Assembly: GCA_021847645.1 (NCBI GenBank)
Contig: JAJZQG010000045.1
Coordinates: forward strand, 1 to 44,342
Reading direction: 5' to 3'
DNA: 44,342 nucleotides
Source of the DNA: Myxococcales bacterium
GTDB taxonomy: Bacteria > Myxococcota_A > Polyangia > Polyangiales > Polyangiaceae
The position numbers were made by a program, and so were the translations under genes. Position 1 is the stretch's first letter. Each line of letters opens with the position of its first letter. The notes under the pieces were generated by a model, which saw only the letters and a list, made by a program, of their open reading frames with translations, had not been told where the DNA came from and did no database searches. This document shows positions 18,018-26,261 of this stretch, one piece after another.

Positions 18018-18977
18018 TCACGGCACGCGCACTCGCACACCCAACCGTCCGGCCCAGCCGAAGATCGGCTCCGTACCCACCGTGCGGTCGCTCACTCGCA
18101 CGAACACCCGTCCCGATGTCGTCCAAGCGTCAACGCCCGCCGTCACTGCGAAGGCACCGCCAGCCGGCCAGACCGTGTCGACGCCCAACAGCCAGCCCGT
18201 CTTCCAGGCCGCCCCCGACTCGCTGGAGCCGCCGGCGCGATCCGTGGCGGTCACGCCCACGCGCTGCATCATCAACTCGGAACGGAAACGCAGCCCGAAC
18301 TGCCCCGTAACCGCGAAGTCCATGGATGCGCCGACTCCCACGTTCGTCCAGGCAACTCCCACGTATTGGCTTCCTGCCGCTTGCGCGGCATATCCCCCGC
18401 ACAACCAAGGCTGAACCGGAAAGTGCGCTGGCTGGTAACCCACCGCGGCCACGGCGCCCAGACGCAGGCTTCCCGACTCCAGCCCAGGACCAGCCCGCAA
18501 GCCGCCCTCGAATTGAGCGCGTGACACGTCGGCGCCGGCGTGCGCGGCCGCCGTGGGCTTCTCCGGCGCAACGCGCGCGGCCGACTGCGCCGCACGGACC
18601 GGCGCGGTCCCACTCGGAGCAGGTTGGCCGACGGACGCGGCAGGCGGAGCCACCTGTCCGACAAGCGTGGCAACCGTCAACCCCGCCGCTTTCCACCGCT
18701 CGGCCGGATCGTCCTCCGCACGGAAGCTCATCGTCCGCGACAACCACTGGGCACGCTCGGTCCGCCGAATCCCCACCTCGATGCGCACGCGCAGCTCGTC
18801 GGCCCCCTCCCACGAAACGATCGCAATCGCCTGGGGCACCACGTCGTCCGGCTCGTCGGTGACCAGGCTGCAGCGCCCGCGCTCGACCGCACGAGAGCAC
18901 GCAGCGACCAACGTCCTTGCGAGCACGGGCGGCGCGTTGGGCGGTGCGATCTCCACGATCACGACGGGAACGGGCAT
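18018..18977 (-). CDS. Hypothetical protein with possible beta-barrel C-terminal half
   Basis: 319 residues; not recognised. The N-terminal ~110 residues have alternating hydrophobic strands (VPVVIVEIAP, then AIAIVSWEGADELRVRIEVG). An Ala/Pro linker covers about 110-150. The C-terminal half alternates Gly/aromatic strands (LRAGPGLESGSLRLGAVAAVGY, then GRLGVRVRVP at the end), resembling outer-membrane beta-barrel or autotransporter-like sequence. No signal peptide is visible and no better upstream start exists, which is odd for such a protein. It is 66 nt upstream of the sigma gene on the same strand, probably in one operon, and so may be part of the signalling module. Confidence 0.6.
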   Translation of the reverse strand: MPVPVVIVEIAPPNAPPVLARTLVAACSRAVERGRCSLVTDEPDDVVPQAIAIVSWEGADELRVRIEVGIRRTERAQWLSRTMSFRAEDDPAERWKAAGLTVATLVGQVAPPAASVGQPAPSGTAPVRAAQSAARVAPEKPTAAAHAGADVSRAQFEGGLRAGPGLESGSLRLGAVAAVGYQPAHFPVQPWLCGGYAAQAAGSQYVGVAWTNVGVGASMDFAVTGQFGLRFRSELMMQRVGVTATDRAGGSSESGAAWKTGWLLGVDTVWPAGGAFAVTAGVDAWTTSGRVFVRVSDRTVGTEPIFGWAGRLGVRVRVP

Positions 18978-19050
18978 CGATACGGATGTATACCGCGAGG
19001 AGGCGACGGACGCGATCAGGAATGAAGACTAGCGGTGGGTGGGGATGCCG

Positions 19051-22000
19051 CTACCAACAGTAGTTGGAGTGCGACTTGCCGTGACAGGTGCCGTTGCACG
19101 TCACCCCGTTGGTCCCACAAGCGCCGCCCTGCGTGATGGTGATCGAGCCGATGGACGTGACAGCGGTCGTGTCGGCGGTGCCATTCATGTGCGTGGACGT
19201 GTTGGCCGCCGGGTGGCAGGTGGTGCATGCCAAAGTGAACTTTCCGACGTGCCAGTGCTCTCCGCTGTTGGGCGGGTTGCCGTGGCAAGAGGTACAGGAG
19301 CCCGCGTTCCACGATCCTCCCGCCCAATAGGGCGTGACCGCCGGCGCACCGCCACGGCCGTTGGAATGGCACGCACCGGTGCACGTGCCCCGAGCAGACA
19401 CCGGAGTGCCTTGCGTGCCATTGACGTCGAACGTCATGCCCGTAGCCGGCGCACTGAAGACCACGTCGCCGTGATGCCCCGCCGTCGAAAGGTCGGCCGA
19501 CGGCACGTACTGCATCGCATGGGACACGTCTCCCGCCGGCGGAATGGCGTGGCAGCTGCCACAGGCGAACGCCACGTGCGTCGTGCTCGACGTCAAGTGC
19601 GCCGTGTGCCTGCCCACCGCCAGGGTGTTGGTCAACGTCTCGCCGCCCACGCCTACCGGCGGGTTGTTCTGGCTGGGGGGTGTGCCGTGGCAAAACGTAC
19701 AGGCGCGCCAATCGCCCCCGTGGCAGGAGGTGTTGTTGCAGGACACGCCGACCGTGCCCCCGTTCAGGTCCGCACCGTGGCATACAGCGCATGACGTGTT
19801 GTGCTCGTCGCGCTGCTGGTTCGTCAGGAAGTAGTTGCTGCCGTGATGGTTGGCCTGGTTCTTGGGCGACGTCCAGTTGGCCAGGTCGTGGTACTTGTTG
19901 GACTCCACGATACCGTTGATGTGCAGCGTGCGATCGGCCCATATCGTGGCGTTGGTCGCCGGGTCGAAGGTCGCCACCACCGCCTGGTGGCAGATGCGGC
20001 AGTCCGTGTGGGCCGGGTGCGATCCGCCCGGCGGATTGGTGTGGCAGGTCGTGCCGCAAGCGTCCCACGTGCCATTGACCGTCGTCCACTGGGGCGTGCG
20101 CGCCACCGTGCCTCCGGTCTTGGCCCCCAGCAGCGTGCTGCCGTGGCAGTAGCTCGCGGTGCACGTGTTCGTGCTCGTCGAGTATGTCGTATTCGCACCG
20201 TCCGCATTGGCCACCGTGCCCCAGGTGAAGTCCGTCGTGCCGTTCGAGTGCCCCGTCGAGGTCGGCACCGTGTGGCAATCGGTGCATTGGCCATCCCGGT
20301 GCCAGGTGCTCGCGCCCAGGTGCTGCCGGTGCGCCCCCACCGCCGCCTGGTTGGTAGCGGTCTCCCCGTTGGTGCCGATCGGGGGCGCCGGCTGGCCGGT
20401 CGCGCTGTCACCGTGGCAGCTCGTACAGGTCAATCCGGAGACTTCCACGCTGCCGTTGATGTGCAATGCCGCGTTGGCCCAGGTGGCCGTGGGCGGCGTG
20501 TTGCTGTAGGAGCTGATCACCGCACCATGGCAATTGGGACACGCCAGGTTGTTGGGATGCGCGCCTCCCGGGGGGTTGGTGTGACAGGTCGTGCCGCAAG
20601 CGTCCCACGTGCCGTTGACCGTGGTCCACACCGGCGTCCGGTCGACGGTGCCTCCGGCGTTGGGCCCCAGCAACGTCGTTCCGTGGCAGTAGGTGCCGCT
20701 GCAGGTGACCGTGCTGCTGCTGAACGCGGGCACGGCGCCGCCTGCGGTGCTCACCGCGCCCCAGGCGAAATCCGTCGTACCGTTCGAGTGCGTGGTCGAT
20801 GTCGGTACCGTGTGGCAATCGGTGCAAACACCCGCTCGATGCCAGGTGCTCGACGAAAGATGCTGCGCATGCGCCCCTACGGCCGCCTGGCTGGTCTGCG
20901 TCTCGCCGTGGGTGCCCAGCGGCGGCGCCGGATTGTTGGTCGGCGTGTCCCCGTGACAGCTCGTGCACGTCAGGTTCGTCACCTCCACCTTGCCGTCGAC
21001 GTGCAGGTTCGGATCGGCCCACACCGTGGCCGACGGATTGCCCGCGTTGTAGGCCGAGACCACCGCCGGGTGGCAGCTCTGGCAGGCGTTCGACGCCGGG
21101 TGCGTCCCGCCCGGCGGGTTGGTGTGGCACGTCGTGCCGCACGCGTCCCACGTGCCATTCACCGTGGTCCACACCGGCGTCCGGTTGACGGTGCCTCCGG
21201 CGTTGGGCCCCAGCAACGTCGTTCCGTGGCAGTAGGTACCGCTGCAGGTGACCGTGCTGCTGTTGAATGCAGGCGCGGCGCCGCCTGCGGTGCTTACCGC
21301 GCCCCACGAGAAGTCCGTTGCTCCGTTCGAGTGCGTGGTCGATGTGGGCACCGTGTGGCAATCGGCACAAACACCCGCTCGGTGCCAGCTGCTCGACGAA
21401 AGATGCTGCGCATGCGCCCCTACCGCCGCCTGGCTGGTTTGGGTCTCGCCGTGCGTGCCCAGCGGTGGTGCGGGATTGTTCGTGGGCGTGTCGCCGTGAC
21501 AGCTCGTACACGTCAATCCCACGACATCCACCTTGCCGTCGATGTGCAGCGCCGGATTGCTCCAGCTGACCGTCGGCGGATTGCCCGGTACGAACGAGCT
21601 GATCACCGCCGTGTGACACGTCGGGCACGCGTTGGAGGCCGGATGCGATCCGCCCGGCGGGTTGGTGTGGCACGTCGTGCCGCACGCGTCCCACGTGCCA
21701 TTGACCGTGGTCCACACCGGATTGCGATTCACCGTGCCACCTGCGTTGGGCCCCAGCAGCGTCGTACCGTGACAGTAGGTCCCGTTGCACGTCACCGTGG
21801 ACAGCGAGAACGACGGGCTGGCCGCATCCGCCGAGCTCACCGTCCCCCAAGCGAAGTCCACCGCGCCGTTCGAATGCGTCGTGCTCGTGGGCACGGCGTG
21901 GCAGTCGGTGCATTGCCCCGCACGATGCCAGGTGCTGCCGCCCAGATGCTGGCGATGGGCCCCCACCGCCGCCTCCGTCGTCAGGCTCTCACCCTTCGTT

Positions 22001-23595
22001 CCCAGCGGAGGAGCGGGGTTGTTCGTCGCCTTGTCGCCATGGCAGCTCGTGCAGTCCATCGCCGCCACGTCCACCTTTCCGTCGATGTGCAGCGTTCGAT
22101 CTGCCCACACCGTGGCCTGCGGATTGGCCGGATCGTAGGACGATATCACCGTGCCGTGGCACGCTTCGCACGCTGTCGCCGCCGGGTGCGTCCCGCCCGG
22201 CGGGTTGGTGTGGCACGTCGTGCCGCACGCATCCCAACTGCCATCCACCTGGTTCCATACCGGGGTGCGCGCCACCGATCCGCCGGCGTTGGCCCCCAAC
22301 AGCGTCGATCCGTGGCAGTATACCGACGAGCACGTCACGCTCGTCATGTCGAAGGCCGGTGCGGCGCCGCCGGCGCTGCTCAACGTCGACCAGTTGAAAT
22401 CAACCGTGCCGTTGGCGTGCTGTGTCGTCGTCGGCAACGCGTGGCAGTCCGTGCAGGAAACGTCGTGGTGCCATGGCGACGTCGCAAGGTGCGCCCGGTG
22501 CGCACCGACCGCCGGCTCCGTGGTGGCCGTCTCACCCTTGGTGCCCAGTGGCGGTGCCGGATCTCCCGTGCCTTGATCGCCATGGCAGCTGGTGCAGTTC
22601 AGGCCGATCACATCCACCTTGCCGTCGATGTGCTTGGTCGGATCGGTCCACACGACCGTCGGGGGATTGCCCGGTGTGAACACCGAAATAACCTGGTTGT
22701 GGCAGGCCTCGCACGTCGTGGCCGCGGGATGCCCGCCCCCGGGCGGGAGCGTGTGACAGGAAGTTCCACATTGCGCTTGCGAGCCGTCGACCGTGATCCA
22801 CTGCGGGTTGCGGTTCGACGTGGTCCCAGCAAGATCGGGGTCGAGCGTGCCGCCGTGGCAGTAGGTCGAAGAGCAAGTCAACGCGGTCTTGTCGAAGGTG
22901 CCCTGCTGAGCCAGGGGCCCCCAGATCACGTCGTCCGCTCCGTTCATGTGGGTGGGGACCGCCGGGTCGTAGGGTTTCGAGGGAACGACGTGGCATTCGT
23001 TGCACTGGATTTCGTGGTGCCAGCTCGAGGGGCCCAGATGCGATTGGTGCGCACCGACGCCCGGTGCCGAGGTATCGATGTTGGTGGAGACATCCATGGG
23101 CGGGGCTGGATTCCCCGAGCTCCCGTGACAGGTCGAGCACTGCGTGGGCCACGAGTTGCCGCCGCCCGCCGCGCCGTCGTCACCAGCGTCCAGGGTGCCA
23201 CCCGCGCCTCCAACCCCCGACGCGCCCGCCGCACCGGCCATTCCCGCATCGCCGCCGTCAGCCCCCGCGCTCCCACCAGTGCCAGCGCTGCCAGCGCTGC
23301 CCGCACTGCCAGCAGCGCCCGCAGCGTTGCCCGTGCCGCCGGCCGATGCGTCGTCCACCGACGCATCTCCGCCGACGCCACCCGCGCCGCCCGAGCCACC
23401 CAACCCCGCCTGGCCGTCCAAGCCGCCTGCGTCGGAGAACGTGCCGCCCGTGCCCGCGATGCCTCCGCTGCCCGACGCGCCGGCAGACGCGCCAGTTCCT
23501 CCACCGGGCGGCGCAGAGCCGGACCCACTACCGCACCCCGCCAGCGTCAGGCCCACGACCATTGACGCCATCGCCACAACAACAGGCATTCTCAT
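19051..23595 (-). CDS. Giant multihaem c-type cytochrome lipoprotein with 38 potential haem sites
   Basis: 1514 residues. The signal peptide ends in a lipobox (TLAGC, Cys21); a Gly/Ala/Ser-rich linker runs to about 150. From residue 153 there are six tandem units of about 181 residues, each with five motifs in fixed order: CxxCH, CxxCH, CxxxxCH, CxxxCH, CxxCH. A C-terminal region adds eight more sites, giving 38 (23 CxxCH, 8 CxxxCH, 7 CxxxxCH). The CxxxxCH/CxxCH layout matches the Geobacter GSu_C4xC__C2xCH domain type. Many extra His residues (GAHRQHLG, HIDGK) could be distal ligands. Likely anchored in the outer membrane and involved in periplasmic or extracellular electron transfer. No cytochrome-maturation genes are nearby. 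Confidence 0.9.
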   Translation of the reverse strand: MRMPVVVAMASMVVGLTLAGCGSGSGSAPPGGGTGASAGASGSGGIAGTGGTFSDAGGLDGQAGLGGSGGAGGVGGDASVDDASAGGTGNAAGAAGSAGSAGSAGTGGSAGADGGDAGMAGAAGASGVGGAGGTLDAGDDGAAGGGNSWPTQCSTCHGSSGNPAPPMDVSTNIDTSAPGVGAHQSHLGPSSWHHEIQCNECHVVPSKPYDPAVPTHMNGADDVIWGPLAQQGTFDKTALTCSSTYCHGGTLDPDLAGTTSNRNPQWITVDGSQAQCGTSCHTLPPGGGHPAATTCEACHNQVISVFTPGNPPTVVWTDPTKHIDGKVDVIGLNCTSCHGDQGTGDPAPPLGTKGETATTEPAVGAHRAHLATSPWHHDVSCTDCHALPTTTQHANGTVDFNWSTLSSAGGAAPAFDMTSVTCSSVYCHGSTLLGANAGGSVARTPVWNQVDGSWDACGTTCHTNPPGGTHPAATACEACHGTVISSYDPANPQATVWADRTLHIDGKVDVAAMDCTSCHGDKATNNPAPPLGTKGESLTTEAAVGAHRQHLGGSTWHRAGQCTDCHAVPTSTTHSNGAVDFAWGTVSSADAASPSFSLSTVTCNGTYCHGTTLLGPNAGGTVNRNPVWTTVNGTWDACGTTCHTNPPGGSHPASNACPTCHTAVISSFVPGNPPTVSWSNPALHIDGKVDVVGLTCTSCHGDTPTNNPAPPLGTHGETQTSQAAVGAHAQHLSSSSWHRAGVCADCHTVPTSTTHSNGATDFSWGAVSTAGGAAPAFNSSTVTCSGTYCHGTTLLGPNAGGTVNRTPVWTTVNGTWDACGTTCHTNPPGGTHPASNACQSCHPAVVSAYNAGNPSATVWADPNLHVDGKVEVTNLTCTSCHGDTPTNNPAPPLGTHGETQTSQAAVGAHAQHLSSSTWHRAGVCTDCHTVPTSTTHSNGTTDFAWGAVSTAGGAVPAFSSSTVTCSGTYCHGTTLLGPNAGGTVDRTPVWTTVNGTWDACGTTCHTNPPGGAHPNNLACPNCHGAVISSYSNTPPTATWANAALHINGSVEVSGLTCTSCHGDSATGQPAPPIGTNGETATNQAAVGAHRQHLGASTWHRDGQCTDCHTVPTSTGHSNGTTDFTWGTVANADGANTTYSTSTNTCTASYCHGSTLLGAKTGGTVARTPQWTTVNGTWDACGTTCHTNPPGGSHPAHTDCRICHQAVVATFDPATNATIWADRTLHINGIVESNKYHDLANWTSPKNQANHHGSNYFLTNQQRDEHNTSCAVCHGADLNGGTVGVSCNNTSCHGGDWRACTFCHGTPPSQNNPPVGVGGETLTNTLAVGRHTAHLTSSTTHVAFACGSCHAIPPAGDVSHAMQYVPSADLSTAGHHGDVVFSAPATGMTFDVNGTQGTPVSARGTCTGACHSNGRGGAPAVTPYWAGGSWNAGSCTSCHGNPPNSGEHWHVGKFTLACTTCHPAANTSTHMNGTADTTAVTSIGSITITQGGACGTNGVTCNGTCHGKSHSNYCW
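19900..23140 (-). repeat. Six tandem ~543-bp coding repeats in the multihaem gene
   Basis: Direct repeats with a period of about 540-545 bp encode the six five-haem units. Several blocks are nearly identical between copies, for example the stretches beginning near 20581, 21121 and 21661 that encode WDACGTTCHTNPPGG. The middle copies (about 20500-21800) are most alike at the DNA level; the outer copies are more diverged. Boundaries are approximate. Confidence 0.75.
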
Positions 23596-24002
23596 CCGGT
23601 CACCTCAGCGTCAGAGCCAAGCTTCTCGTTCGATTCGCAGGTCGGTCCGTGCCCACCGCGGCGCCGAGCATCGAGTCCAGCCCACGGCGTTGACAGGATC
23701 AACTCCCGCGTTGGCCCATGCCCCATCCCGGCGCCATCGAAGGCAACCAGGGAATCCACTGCTGCGGACAAGGCAAAGCTCATTGCAGACCCTTTCCCAA
23801 GTGGAGCGCAACTCGAACGACTTCACGGCTTCCGGCCACGCAGGGATCCCGACCCTGCTACACGTGGTCCGGAACGCAGGGATAGTAACCGAACTCAAAG
23901 CCGGCAGGCAGCCACGTTGACCAAACTCGTATAATTACCTTGCGGAAGATACGAGACACGATCGTGGCTCGCCGCGCCGTTACGTCCCTTTCCGCTTCGA
24001 GT
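23596..24002. other. 407-bp non-coding gap upstream of the multihaem gene
   Basis: No convincing gene is seen: short frames lack coding character and recognisable domains. The segment around 23880-23960 is AT-richer than its surroundings and contains a TATAAT on the + strand at 23930-23935, without a good -35. It is the likely leader and promoter region of the multihaem gene, which reads away from it on the minus strand. Confidence 0.4.
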
Positions 24003-24845
24003 CTATGGCAGCCCGCTGGAGTTGATCATCACGACCCACTCCGCCGACTCCGGCTGGAATGCACCCTCCGAACGCGGATACAGCAACACCATCGCGTCGA
24101 GCACCGTGCCTGCGCCATGCAGAGCCTCCGGAAGAGCTGTGCTCCAGACCTCGTGCACGACCGGGTCCAGCTCGGAGGACGACAGGGACTTGGTGCTGTC
24201 GAGGTTGAACCCGCGAGCCGCAGGCACAGGTGCGTCGATGTGCTGGATACAGCCCGAACCGAGCTCGCCAGCGGGCTGCCACGACGTCGGGTAGGAGATG
24301 TCGCCGCGGCCCATCCAGACGATCGACGCTCCAAACACCGACAATCCCGTCCGGGCGCTGACGACGCCTACCCCGCCGAAGTCCATCGGCATCTCGTAGA
24401 AGACGTACTCGTCGGCGGGAGATGCGCCCGAGAGCGATTGTGCTTGGCTGCCGTGGCCAGTGTCGGCCATCGCGGTCGCCCGCGCGTCCGCTTCGCTGGT
24501 GGCCTGATACGGACCGCACACGATCTGGTAGCCGAGCGTCACGCGCGTCTGGTAGTCCAAGCGCACGATCGTGGTGCAACCATCCGCGCCCGACAGCTTG
24601 GCCTCGAGGGCGGCGGAGAGCGCCGAGCAGTCCTGCCCGGTCGCGCCTCCCGCCCCTGTCGTTCCCCCCGACCCAGACGACCCTCCGTCGTCAACTGGCC
24701 CCGAGCCCGCAACACCGCCGCTATCCGTGAGCGTCTTGCCACCACACCCGCACAGGACAGTTCCGGCGCACGCCACGCCGGCCGCGATGGTAACGGGGAA
24801 CCGCCGTCCGCGGAGACGCTTGTTGCTCGTTTTCAAACCTCTCAT
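24003..24845 (-). CDS. Hypothetical lipoprotein
   Basis: 280 residues. A long basic n-region (MRGLKTSNKRLRGRRF) precedes a hydrophobic core and a lipobox (LCGC, Cys34). A Gly/Ser/Thr-rich linker (about 40-70) leads to a ~210-residue body with a few Cys and mixed alpha/beta composition (TTIVRLDYQTRVTLGYQIVC, then VLDAMVLLYPRSEG). No family is recognised. The gene begins 37 nt after the stop of the adaptor gene on the same strand and may be its operon partner. Probably exported and membrane-anchored; function unknown. Confidence 0.65.
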   Translation of the reverse strand: MRGLKTSNKRLRGRRFPVTIAAGVACAGTVLCGCGGKTLTDSGGVAGSGPVDDGGSSGSGGTTGAGGATGQDCSALSAALEAKLSGADGCTTIVRLDYQTRVTLGYQIVCGPYQATSEADARATAMADTGHGSQAQSLSGASPADEYVFYEMPMDFGGVGVVSARTGLSVFGASIVWMGRGDISYPTSWQPAGELGSGCIQHIDAPVPAARGFNLDSTKSLSSSELDPVVHEVWSTALPEALHGAGTVLDAMVLLYPRSEGAFQPESAEWVVMINSSGLP

Positions 24846-24882
24846 ATATTGAGCCTAGCACAACGATCGGTCTCTCGCGGCT

Positions 24883-26076
24883 TCACTGCACCGCTGCCAC
24901 CCGCACGCCGGCGCTCACCTTGTCGCTCGGATGCACGATCACCGTCTCGCCCTCCGAGGCCCCACCCAGCAGCTGCACGTGCGCGTCATTGCGCTTTCCC
25001 ACCTCGATTGCGCGTACTACCGCCCGGCCGCTCTCCACCACGAACACCGACCACTTGTCGCCCGCACGGAACATCGCGCTCGTCGGCATGCGCAGCACCG
25101 ACGGGCTCTCCCACGTAACGATGCTCGCGTCCACACGGAATCCGTCTCCCACCTTGCTCCATCCCTTGTCCGACGGGTCCGGGTCGACAATCACGTTGAC
25201 GCGCTGCTCCTCCACCCCCAAGGCCGATACCTTCGTAAAGGCCGACGGCTCGACCAAGCGCACCTTGCCCCGCAAGGGCTCGTCGCCGCCCCAGCGCTGC
25301 ATGATCACCGAGGCGCCGCGCTCGATGCGCACCGCATCGGAGGTGAGCACGTCGACGACGACCTCCAAGCTGGAGGGATCGCCGATCTCCAGGAGCGGCG
25401 TGCCGGCCGCCACCACACCCGCGCTCTCCTGCATCACGCGCAGCACTCGGCCGGTCGACGGCGCCTTGACCTCCACCGCCATGTTCTTCGATGCGCTCGT
25501 TCCGTCGAACGTCGCCAGCATCGCGCGGTTGGCGTCCGCCTCCTGCGCAGCCACGCGCACGGCCAGGTCTGCCGCCTCGGCTTCCTTGACGCGGCTGTCG
25601 TACTCGGTCTGCGCCAGCTCCAGATCGCGCGAGGCCAACGCGCCCTGCTGCACCAGCGTGCGCGTGCGCTCCAGCTCCTGCCCGGCCAAATCCTCGGCCA
25701 GGTGCGCGCGCTGCGCCTCGGCCTTCGCTCGCGCCACCGTCGCGTTCGCCACGTTCAGCCGTCCGCGAAGCTCCGCTCTCGACCGCGGATCGAGCGGCGT
25801 CGATTCCGCCGGACGAATCCATGCGACCGGCGCGTCCTGCTGGACCGCGTCGCCCGCTTGCAGGGCAATCCGATCCAAGCGCCCGGCCACCGGCGCCGAT
25901 ACCACATAGCGCATGTGTACGCGCGTGCGCCCGTCTTCTTCGACCGTCACGCGCAGCGGTCCGCGATCGACTCGGGCGGTCTCCACCGGCACGGGGCGGG
26001 GCACGAGCGCCCAGACGATGGCCGCCACGACCCCCAGCCCGAAAACGATGGCAATGATGCGTTTGATCCAGGTCAT
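24883..26076 (-). CDS. HlyD/MacA-type periplasmic adaptor subunit
   Basis: 397 residues. One N-terminal membrane segment (about 5-25, IIAIVFGLGVVAAIVWAL). The barrel-sandwich/lipoyl halves lie at about 50-95 (YVVSAPVAGRLDRIALQAGD) and 200-235 (EVKAPSTGRVLRVMQESAGV). A long Ala/Glu/Gln-rich coiled coil (about 98-195) separates them, and beta-barrel and membrane-proximal domains follow. This is the architecture of adaptors in ABC and RND efflux systems, which join an inner-membrane pump to an outer-membrane channel. The gene follows an ABC ATPase gene by 185 nt, but no FtsX-type permease gene lies between them or next to them. Confidence 0.87.
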   Translation of the reverse strand: MTWIKRIIAIVFGLGVVAAIVWALVPRPVPVETARVDRGPLRVTVEEDGRTRVHMRYVVSAPVAGRLDRIALQAGDAVQQDAPVAWIRPAESTPLDPRSRAELRGRLNVANATVARAKAEAQRAHLAEDLAGQELERTRTLVQQGALASRDLELAQTEYDSRVKEAEAADLAVRVAAQEADANRAMLATFDGTSASKNMAVEVKAPSTGRVLRVMQESAGVVAAGTPLLEIGDPSSLEVVVDVLTSDAVRIERGASVIMQRWGGDEPLRGKVRLVEPSAFTKVSALGVEEQRVNVIVDPDPSDKGWSKVGDGFRVDASIVTWESPSVLRMPTSAMFRAGDKWSVFVVESGRAVVRAIEVGKRNDAHVQLLGGASEGETVIVHPSDKVSAGVRVAAVQ

Positions 26077-26261
26077 GAGGCGCTACTCCCCGGCCGCGAG
26101 TACGCCAACGCGGTCGAGCCGATCAACCTTCGCGCGCACGACGAGTCGATGGCGGTGGGATTGCGCAGCCGATGGCACCAGCCCGGCAGCGCCGCGAGCT
26201 GCCCGCACGCCGATCGCGGCCACCGGGCCCGTCCTGCCAAACAGCTTGCATCCGGACGCAT
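26077..26261 (-). other. 185-bp gap between ABC ATPase and adaptor genes
   Basis: This is where the permease gene would normally lie. All three minus-strand frames were read. One stays open and ends KVDRLDRVGVLAAGE, but no membrane segment or FtsX-like sequence is recognisable. It may be a remnant or plain spacer. Confidence 0.4.

Noticed and set aside
19801-23565. A 1254-residue open frame on the + strand opposite the multihaem gene
   Set aside because: Its sequence is Arg/Ala/Gly-rich with no domain, and it arises from the codon bias of the repetitive, GC-rich minus-strand gene, whose regular CxxCH pattern marks the true frame.
23930-23935. TATAAT promoter on the + strand
   Set aside because: There is no -35 at proper spacing and no + strand gene follows; the nearest TTGACC is only 7 nt away.
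26077-26261. Remnant of an FtsX permease between ATPase and adaptor
   Set aside because: All minus-strand frames were read and none has a membrane segment or recognisable FtsX sequence.
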